From an uncultured Eubacteriales bacterium (lineage in GTDB: Bacteria; Bacillota; Clostridia; Oscillospirales; Oscillospiraceae), in the NCBI GenBank assembly GCA_902475515.1, contig CABSAB010000100.1, forward strand, positions 1 through 5,815: 5,815 nt of DNA, read 5' to 3'. The notes below the pieces were generated by a model. The model was not told the DNA's origin, made no database searches, and was given only the letters and a program-made list of their open reading frames with translations. The position numbers and the translations under genes were made by a program. Within the stretch, counting starts at the first letter, position 1; every line of letters starts with the position of its first letter. Below are positions 1 through 4,481 of the stretch, piece after piece.

Positions 1-504
1 CCAGACTTTCCACGGTACTGGAGCGCCCAGAGGCTCCAGCCGCTTCAGCTCCTCCAGGGCTGCCTGAGTTTCTTCCTCGCCGCAGTGGGCCAGTTGGGCG
101 GCTTCGGATATGTTGCCGGTAAAAAAACCGTGTTCGTCCAGAGAGTCGATCAGCACAGTAAGGACCCGCAGCCGGGTGCCGGAATAGTTGCCCTCCAAAA
201 GCTGCTGTTTCAAATATGCACCAAGGGAATCATCCTGGGCAGCGGGAATGGGCTGGGTGGCGGTATCCTCGGTATAGTAGGCCCGGTTCTGCCGGTCCCC
301 CTGGGATAGCCAGCGGAAACGATCTGCGATATCATCTGTCTGAAATTCGGACACCGGCTCCAGAAGTTCCACCATGGGGTTTTCATAGGACAGCTCGGAA
401 AGATAGGTCCGCAGCTCCTGCAAGCCGTATTGGAGTACTGTCATGGATGCGATCATCTGCGGGGAAACTGTCTGAGTTTGCCGCAGATCTAACGCCATTT
501 TCAC
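1..504 (-). CDS. rpoN: RNA polymerase sigma-54 factor RpoN, N-terminal part (runs off left edge)
   Basis: This gene encodes the alternative sigma factor that directs RNA polymerase to -24/-12 promoters and needs an AAA+ enhancer-binding activator to open DNA. The 168 visible residues show region I: a glutamine- and leucine-rich start (LRQTQTV, residues 7-13), then LQYGLQELRTYL (24-35) and the hallmark ENPMVELLE (44-52). A variable acidic linker follows to about residue 95. The core-binding region then begins with LGAYLKQQLLEG and LIDSLDEHGFF (about 97-140) and LEELKRLEP. The central part, the helix-turn-helix and the RpoN box lie outside; full-length members have roughly 430-480 residues. I chose GTG at 504 (MKMALDLRQTQ) because a G6-containing Shine-Dalgarno sits 7 nt upstream; the ATG at 498 has 13 nt spacing. 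A perfect sigma-54 promoter precedes it. After LEP the usual GVGAR motif is not seen (GAPVPWKVW instead), right at the window edge, so a frameshift or divergence there is possible. Confidence 0.92.
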   Translation of the reverse strand, partial: MKMALDLRQTQTVSPQMIASMTVLQYGLQELRTYLSELSYENPMVELLEPVSEFQTDDIADRFRWLSQGDRQNRAYYTEDTATQPIPAAQDDSLGAYLKQQLLEGNYSGTRLRVLTVLIDSLDEHGFFTGNISEAAQLAHCGEEETQAALEELKRLEPLGAPVPWKVW

Positions 505-510
505 AAGTTA

Positions 511-518
511 TCCCCCCT
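511..518 (-). promoter_or_regulatory. Ribosome binding site that sets the rpoN GTG start
   Basis: On the minus strand the run AAGGGGGGA ends 7 nt before GTG at 504-502 and 13 nt before the in-frame ATG at 498-496. The spacing favours GTG. The resulting MKM...QTQ start also resembles other clostridial RpoN proteins. Confidence 0.7.
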
Positions 519-531
519 TACCTATAGTTGC

Positions 532-548
532 TGCAAGTTTCGTGCCAA
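532..548 (-). promoter_or_regulatory. Sigma-54 (-24/-12) promoter of rpoN
   Basis: The minus strand reads TTGGCACGAAACTTGCA. This matches the sigma-54 consensus TGGCACG-N4-TTGCA at every defined position, with GG (546-545) and GC (534-533) exactly 10 bp apart. Counting 12 bp from the GC places transcription start near 521. That leaves a leader of about 17 nt that holds just the ribosome binding site before GTG 504. It implies that sigma-54 transcribes its own gene. A TATAAT overlaps the upstream side (555-550) but lacks a recognisable -35 box. Confidence 0.88.
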
Positions 549-578
549 GATTATACCCAACATAACATGAGCTGTGGT

Positions 579-608
579 TTTTTGCAAGATAGGAAATACG
601 CGCAAAAA
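579..608. repeat. Inverted repeat TTTTTGC-N16-GCAAAAA upstream of the rpoN promoter
   Basis: Perfect 7-bp arms (579-585 and 602-608) flank a 16-bp spacer. The centre is about 73 bp upstream of the predicted rpoN transcription start, within the range where enhancer-binding activators of sigma-54 may sit. One arm is shared with the T tract of the operon terminator, which weakens the case. I saw no copy of it between the divergent promoters. Confidence 0.35.
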
Positions 609-635
609 GGGGGCGTCCGAAAATCGGACGCCCCC
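604..635 (-). terminator. Intrinsic terminator of the SnoaL/amidohydrolase operon
   Basis: A perfect 12-bp stem (609-620 pairing with 624-635, GC-rich GGGGGCGTCCGA) closes a 3-nt loop. Read on the minus strand it is followed at once by five T (608-604). It lies 18 nt after the amidohydrolase stop codon and upstream of the rpoN promoter, so it separates the two minus-strand units. There is no T tract on the plus-strand side, so it is judged unidirectional. Confidence 0.93.
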
Positions 636-653
636 GCGGGATTGGACATAAGG

Positions 654-1826
654 TCAAATCTGCTTGATGACCTTACCCAGATTCATCACAAACTCCACAT
701 GGGACAGGGCCTCAAAGGTCTCGTCGATGGGATCCTTCACGGCGATGATATTGGCCTGCGTTCCTGCCGCGATGGAGCCGATTCGGTCCTCCGCCTTGCA
801 GAATTTCGCGGCGTTGATGGTAGCTGCGTCAATGACCTGAGAGACGGACAGTCCCGCCCGGTGTAAAAGCTGCAACTCCCGGACCGGCATCGTGGCAACG
901 TGGGGCTGGGACTCCATCCGCATGGTGTCCGTGCCCACGCAGACTATGCCACCTTTTCTGATAAACCGGGCGGTGTTATCCACCACGGTATTTTCCTGTT
1001 CGTCTAAATCTATCTTAGGCATAGGAGGCATATTTTTCGGCATGGGAGGTGGGGTGGCCCCCTTAGGCATGGGCGGCCGTGGCGCTTTGATGGTGCAGAG
1101 GGTGGGACAAACCACTACACCCCGAGATACCATCCGGTCCAGTAGTTCATCAGGCATATGGTCCGTGGGCATATGGGCAAACTCCGGAATGCCTGCCTCC
1201 AGCAGCCGGGGTACCAGGTCGGAATCCAACACATGGGCTGTGCACCATACGCCGCGGGCCTTAGCGGTGTCTGCGATGGCTTTGAGCTTTTCCACGGACA
1301 GAACGGAGCTTTTGCCGTCCATGCCCCGGCCGACGCTGGTCTTAATGCCGTCACAGCCCATATCGATGAGTTCGTTGACTGCGTTTTTGGCATCCTCCGG
1401 AGTCTTGCAGCCGTAGCCGGTCTCGGCACCGTCGCTCATCACATGGTTCAGCCCGTGCCACTGTGCCACAAACCGACCGCAGGTGAGACACTCGGCGGAT
1501 TCCGGGTCATCTTGGATCGTTTTCCGGTAGGCGAGAAATTCCTGGGTGGGGTGTTCGGTTTTGTCGTTGCCGATTCCCAGATCCCGCACAGTGGTGACGC
1601 CTGCTTGGGCCCAGCTGCGGAGGGCACGGTCGTTGTATTCGATGTCTCCGGTGACGATGTGCATATGGGCATCAATGAATCCGGGCAGCACCGAGGCATA
1701 GCCGGACATATCATAAACTTCATCAGCGGAATCAAAGCTGCCGATTCCGGAAATCACACCGTCCGCTACCAGAATGTCGGCAGTCTTTCCGCCGAATATG
1801 TTCGAATTTTTGAGTAGTGTCCGCAT
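654..1826 (-). CDS. Metal-dependent amidohydrolase, imidazolonepropionase-like (COG1228 type)
   Basis: This is a 390-residue cytosolic hydrolase of the amidohydrolase superfamily, expected to split C-N or similar bonds in a small or cyclic substrate; the substrate cannot be told. The metal-site motifs are in order: PGFIDAHMHI with H54 and H56, GVTTVRDLG (76-84), GIKTSVGRG with K162, CTAHV with H198, EFAHMPTDH with H218, and VCVGTDT with D300. The C-terminal hallmark VIDAATINAAKF...RIGSIAAGTQANIIAV (331-363) returns the chain to the small beta-sandwich domain. No signal peptide is seen. Residues 249-271 form an odd insertion with three PPMPK repeats. The ATG at 1826 is preferred: AGAGG ends 8 nt before it, whereas the GTG at 1835 overlaps that ribosome binding site. 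It is the second gene of the operon, 12 nt after the SnoaL-like gene, and ends just before a strong terminator. Confidence 0.9.
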   Translation of the reverse strand: MRTLLKNSNIFGGKTADILVADGVISGIGSFDSADEVYDMSGYASVLPGFIDAHMHIVTGDIEYNDRALRSWAQAGVTTVRDLGIGNDKTEHPTQEFLAYRKTIQDDPESAECLTCGRFVAQWHGLNHVMSDGAETGYGCKTPEDAKNAVNELIDMGCDGIKTSVGRGMDGKSSVLSVEKLKAIADTAKARGVWCTAHVLDSDLVPRLLEAGIPEFAHMPTDHMPDELLDRMVSRGVVVCPTLCTIKAPRPPMPKGATPPPMPKNMPPMPKIDLDEQENTVVDNTARFIRKGGIVCVGTDTMRMESQPHVATMPVRELQLLHRAGLSVSQVIDAATINAAKFCKAEDRIGSIAAGTQANIIAVKDPIDETFEALSHVEFVMNLGKVIKQI

Positions 1827-1834
1827 TTCATACA

Positions 1835-1840
1835 CCTCTT
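1835..1840 (-). promoter_or_regulatory. Ribosome binding site of the amidohydrolase, overlapping the upstream stop codon
   Basis: The minus strand reads TAAGAGG. The last bases of the SnoaL-like gene's TAA are part of the Shine-Dalgarno (AAGAGG), and ATG 1826 lies 8 nt further on. The overlap suggests coupled translation of the two genes and argues against a GTG start at 1835. Confidence 0.7.
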
Positions 1841-2570
1841 ATCGATGGACAATATGCGTGTGGGGCATGGGCCCCCATTTGTCGGGATTGCTGCCCTCAT
1901 CGGGATTGAAAGAGGAAATGCGGGGCGGCTCATCCGGGGGATAGTAGGGAGAGGGCGTTCTCCGGCAGTCGGGGCATTCCAAAAAGTCCTTGTGGTAGGG
2001 TGTCCGCAGCCAGCAGATGGGCCGCAGCTTCAAAATCTTCCACTCTCCGTTTTCCTTGACGAACTCATTATCGTATTTGCCTGCGATCCAGAAGGCGGTG
2101 TCCTTCTTCGTCTTGGTCTCGGGATCGAACACCCGGTTGGTATGAGGCCCAAAGATGTGCCACTGCCCCCAAGCGTGGGTGCCGTCTTCGCTGATCTCGA
2201 TCATGGGGGAGGAGATGGTGAGCATCAAAAGCAAGAAAGCGCGGTCTGTATTTGTATTGGACATCTCCCCGGCCTTGGGGGTGGTGTCGATCATGTTGCC
2301 GTGTTTGTCCATCCGGCGGCCCATGGTGTACCAAACCCGCTTGACGTGCTCCTGACCTTTATAGGCGCCGGAATCCATGATTTCCACTCGAACATCCTCG
2401 TTGGTGTGACTCCAAAGGTCGTCCCACACGTCGGCAATTTTGCCGTTTTCCATATAGAAGATGTAGCGGCTCATGAGGTTCTGTACCTCCACCGCGTCTG
2501 TGTGGCGGGAGAGGCGGGTGACCTCCTTCTCCAGTTCTTCGATTTTTTTCAGCAATGTTTTTTCGTCCAT
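1839..2570 (-). CDS. NTF2/SnoaL-like domain protein with N-terminal coiled coil and proline-rich tail
   Basis: This is a 243-residue protein. Residues 1-22 form a charged heptad-like helix (MDEKTLLKKIEELEKEVTRL), a likely coiled coil. Residues about 25-190 look like a SnoaL_4-type cone fold: VQNLMSRYIFYMENG...VWDDLWS, then GAYKGQEHVKRVWY, SPMIEISEDGTHAWGQWHIFG, and DTAFWIAGKYDNEFVKENGEWKILKLRP. In this fold family, proteins are dehydratases, cyclases, isomerases or only bind ligands, so the reaction is unknown. The C-terminal 50 residues are proline-rich with a CPDC motif (199-202) and end in HTHIVHR, beyond the usual fold. ATG 2570 is chosen because AAAGGAG lies 8 nt upstream. The longer frame from 2639 starts inside the sigma-54 promoter and upstream of the predicted transcription start. 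It is the first gene of the operon with the amidohydrolase. Confidence 0.82.
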   Translation of the reverse strand: MDEKTLLKKIEELEKEVTRLSRHTDAVEVQNLMSRYIFYMENGKIADVWDDLWSHTNEDVRVEIMDSGAYKGQEHVKRVWYTMGRRMDKHGNMIDTTPKAGEMSNTNTDRAFLLLMLTISSPMIEISEDGTHAWGQWHIFGPHTNRVFDPETKTKKDTAFWIAGKYDNEFVKENGEWKILKLRPICWLRTPYHKDFLECPDCRRTPSPYYPPDEPPRISSFNPDEGSNPDKWGPMPHTHIVHR

Positions 2571-2578
2571 GCTAAAAT

Positions 2579-2585
2579 CTCCTTT
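2579..2585 (-). promoter_or_regulatory. Ribosome binding site that sets the SnoaL-like start
   Basis: A full AAAGGAG on the minus strand lies 8 nt before ATG 2570. It rules in favour of the 243-residue protein over a longer reading from 2639. Confidence 0.85.
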
Positions 2586-2627
2586 CAAATGGTTGTTCGC
2601 TGAGGGAATGCTTCTGCCGATATATGG

Positions 2628-2644
2628 TGCAATTTTCATGCCAA
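2628..2644 (-). promoter_or_regulatory. Sigma-54 (-24/-12) promoter of the SnoaL/amidohydrolase operon
   Basis: The minus strand reads TTGGCATGAAAATTGCA. GG (2642-2641) and GC (2630-2629) are exactly 10 bp apart, with a single mismatch (T for C) in the TGGCACG block. Predicted transcription start is near 2617, giving a leader of about 47 nt to ATG 2570. It lies back to back with the plus-strand sigma-54 promoter; the two -24 elements are 27 bp apart. Confidence 0.85.
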
Positions 2645-2667
2645 GTTTTTTCGCTGGGCAATTTAAA

Positions 2668-2684
2668 CTGGCACAAAGTTTGCA
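2668..2684 (+). promoter_or_regulatory. Sigma-54 (-24/-12) promoter of the solute-binding lipoprotein operon
   Basis: The plus strand reads CTGGCACAAAGTTTGCA. GG (2670-2671) and GC (2682-2683) are exactly 10 bp apart, with one departure from TGGCACG-N4-TTGCA (A for the last G of the first block). Predicted transcription start is near 2695, giving a leader of about 29 nt to ATG 2724. An upstream in-frame ATG at 2685 lies before this start and so should not be used. Confidence 0.86.
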
Positions 2685-2708
2685 ATGTATAAGGCGTCAG
2701 AAAAAACG

Positions 2709-2715
2709 AAAGGAG
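2709..2715 (+). promoter_or_regulatory. Ribosome binding site that sets the first lipoprotein start
   Basis: A full AAAGGAG lies 8 nt before ATG 2724. That ATG begins a textbook lipoprotein signal peptide, whereas the upstream ATG at 2685 would put 13 charged residues before it. Confidence 0.85.
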
Positions 2716-2723
2716 AATCTGAA

Positions 2724-4436
2724 ATGAAAAGAAGAATACCTGCATTCCTGCTGGCGCTTGCAATGCTGCTTGGCGCAATGACCGGCTGTGGCAGTCTGAA
2801 GTCTGGGGCGTCCGCTTCGGAGGACAGCTCTGCTTCGGTGTCCCAGCCGGAGGTGACAGCAGCTCCGGAACCCGACGTCCCTGCCGCTGTGGCAGAATCT
2901 GTGTCTGCTGCAGAAGCTTCGGAGACCTATGAAAAGGTTCCGGTGGAGCTTCCCTTTGCAGACGGCGAAAGCATCAGTATGTTCCTGCTGATTCCACCGT
3001 TTATTTCCTCCATGCTGGAGAAAACCACAGACTTGACCGTTCTGGGCGAGCTGGAGCGGCGCACCGGCCTCAGCTTTGATGTGACTGCGGGCAACTACAT
3101 CGATGGCAGTACTGAAGTAAATCTGCTGATCGCATCGGGCAGCTATCCCGATATCATCAATCACGCCGATCTGTACTCCGCCGGAATGGAAGCGGCGCTG
3201 GAACAGGAAATCATCATCGACCTTTACGACCGCATTATGAACGATATGCCCAATCTGCTGGCCTCGCTGAAGGCATATGATGTGGACGCCATTAAGCAGA
3301 TGACCACCGTCAGCGGACGGATCGGCGCCTTCCCGCAGATCCATCAGGAGCCGTATGTAGACAGCTTCGCCATCGGCTACAACCTGGATGTGATGGAGGA
3401 GCTGCAGCTGGATACCCCGGCTACCTTTGATGAATTCCACGATGTGCTGACGGAAGTGAAAGCCCAGAAGGGACTGCAATACGGCCTTTCCAACCAGGGA
3501 GCGGATGCCGCCCTCATGCAGGGAATGAATCTTCCCGTATTCGGAAGCCGAGGAACGGGTATTGAGGGCTTCCGGGTGGTGGACGGCGTTGTGGAATACG
3601 GTGCCACAACGGAGGAAATGCGCGCCTATCTGGAAATGATGACCCAGTGGTTCCGGGAGGGACTGATCTATTCGGATTTCATGTCCTACGAGGACTTTCA
3701 GCAGACCAACATGGTGGCTGCCGGTACGCTGTTCGGTAATGGCAGCATCAATGCTCAGACCCTGGGCGAGGCGGCAAATAACGGTGTCCGTGTAACCGCG
3801 ATTCCCTACCTGACGGAACATGAGGGGGACGAGATCAAGCTGAAAGGTTCCGGCGAGATCGTCCGAAGCCAGGCTTGGTCTGTTTCTACAGCTGCTTCCG
3901 AAGAAACGGTGGATTTGATCTGCCAGCTGGTGGACTACATTTTCTCCGAGGAGGGGACACTTCTCTTCAACTACGGCGTAGAAGGGGAGGGCTTCACCTT
4001 GGATGAAAACGGCGAGCCCCAGTGGAGTGACCTTGTGATGAATTATGACGGCGGCTACACCACTGCGGCGGTGCTCTATGCCACGGCTACACCTTCTGAG
4101 TATATCTGCGGCATCTATGACGACGCCAAATTCAACTTCAGCTATACCGAGGAGCAGATCGCGTGTCAGGATATCATCGACCACTCCAGCACCGGCGAAT
4201 ATGACTTCCCCATCGGCGCGGACAATGTCATGACCACGGAGGAATCCTCGGAAGCTGCCGCCATTGCCGGAGATCTCGGTACCTATATTTCCGAGACTGC
4301 CCTCAGTTGGATCTGCGGCCAGAGTGTGCTGGATGATGCAGCCTGGGAGAGCTATCTTGCCAACTGCGAAGCCATGAATGTACAGGGCCTGATAGAGATT
4401 TATCAAACTGTTTATGACCGGTTTATGGACGCCTGA
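2724..4436 (+). CDS. Extracellular solute-binding lipoprotein of an ABC importer (LplA-like, family 1 type)
   Basis: This is a complete 570-residue lipoprotein that should sit on the outer face of the cytoplasmic membrane and hand a ligand to an ABC permease. MKRR, a hydrophobic stretch (5-19) and the lipobox MTGC place the lipidated cysteine at residue 22. A Ser/Ala/Glu/Pro-rich linker (23-70) tethers the domain. The binding domain shows LERRTGLSFDV, EVNLLIASGSYPDII (131-145), IGYNLDVMEELQLDTPATFDEFHDVLTEVK (217-246), WFREGLIYSDFMS (309-321), a hinge-like LFNYGVEGEGFTLDENGEPQWSD (414-436) and the C-terminal YLANCEAMNVQGLIEIYQTVYDRF. These fit the LplA/YtcQ-like group, often annotated as sugar or aldouronate binders; that name is by homology only and the ligand is unknown. 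It is driven by the sigma-54 promoter at 2668-2684 and followed after 45 bp by a paralogue on the same strand. Confidence 0.9.
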   Translation: MKRRIPAFLLALAMLLGAMTGCGSLKSGASASEDSSASVSQPEVTAAPEPDVPAAVAESVSAAEASETYEKVPVELPFADGESISMFLLIPPFISSMLEKTTDLTVLGELERRTGLSFDVTAGNYIDGSTEVNLLIASGSYPDIINHADLYSAGMEAALEQEIIIDLYDRIMNDMPNLLASLKAYDVDAIKQMTTVSGRIGAFPQIHQEPYVDSFAIGYNLDVMEELQLDTPATFDEFHDVLTEVKAQKGLQYGLSNQGADAALMQGMNLPVFGSRGTGIEGFRVVDGVVEYGATTEEMRAYLEMMTQWFREGLIYSDFMSYEDFQQTNMVAAGTLFGNGSINAQTLGEAANNGVRVTAIPYLTEHEGDEIKLKGSGEIVRSQAWSVSTAASEETVDLICQLVDYIFSEEGTLLFNYGVEGEGFTLDENGEPQWSDLVMNYDGGYTTAAVLYATATPSEYICGIYDDAKFNFSYTEEQIACQDIIDHSSTGEYDFPIGADNVMTTEESSEAAAIAGDLGTYISETALSWICGQSVLDDAAWESYLANCEAMNVQGLIEIYQTVYDRFMDA

Positions 4437-4453
4437 GTGTACGGTTTATACAC
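4437..4453. repeat. Short inverted repeat between the two lipoprotein genes
   Basis: GTGTA (4437-4441) and TACAC (4449-4453) form perfect 5-bp arms around a 7-nt spacer, starting directly after the first stop codon. There is no T tract, so it is not a convincing terminator. A small RNA hairpin that tunes the downstream gene, or an operator, is possible, as is chance. Confidence 0.35.
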
Positions 4454-4466
4454 ATTACAAATAAAG

Positions 4467-4472
4467 AAAGGA
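4467..4472 (+). promoter_or_regulatory. Ribosome binding site that sets the second lipoprotein start
   Basis: AAAGGA lies 9 nt before ATG 4482 and only 3 nt before ATG 4476. The spacing favours ATG 4482, which also gives a signal peptide beginning MKRK like its neighbour's MKRR. Confidence 0.7.
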
Positions 4473-4481
4473 ACCATGACT

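Noticed and set aside
550..555. TATAAT on the minus strand as a housekeeping promoter for rpoN
   Set aside because: The hexamer is perfect, but at 17-bp spacing the -35 position reads ACCACA, far from TTGACA. The sigma-54 match next to it is much stronger. It may still give basal rpoN transcription, but the sequence alone does not support it.
892..2603. Plus-strand open frames across the amidohydrolase and SnoaL-like genes
   Set aside because: They lie opposite genes with clear motifs, promoter and ribosome binding sites, and arise from the GC-rich codon pattern.
2571..2639. Extension of the SnoaL-like protein to an upstream ATG at 2639
   Set aside because: That ATG lies inside the sigma-54 promoter, upstream of the predicted transcription start, and lacks a ribosome binding site, whereas AAAGGAG sits correctly before ATG 2570.
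2688..2693. TATAAG on the plus strand as a housekeeping -10 box for the first lipoprotein
   Set aside because: No -35 box is found at a suitable distance, and it lies between the -12 element and the predicted sigma-54 transcription start.
2697..4406. Long minus-strand open frame opposite the first lipoprotein gene
   Set aside because: It is the antisense shadow of a clearly recognisable solute-binding protein gene. Its translation shows no family motif.
4437..4453. Terminator between the two lipoprotein genes
   Set aside because: The stem has only 5 bp and no T tract follows, so read-through into the second gene is more likely.
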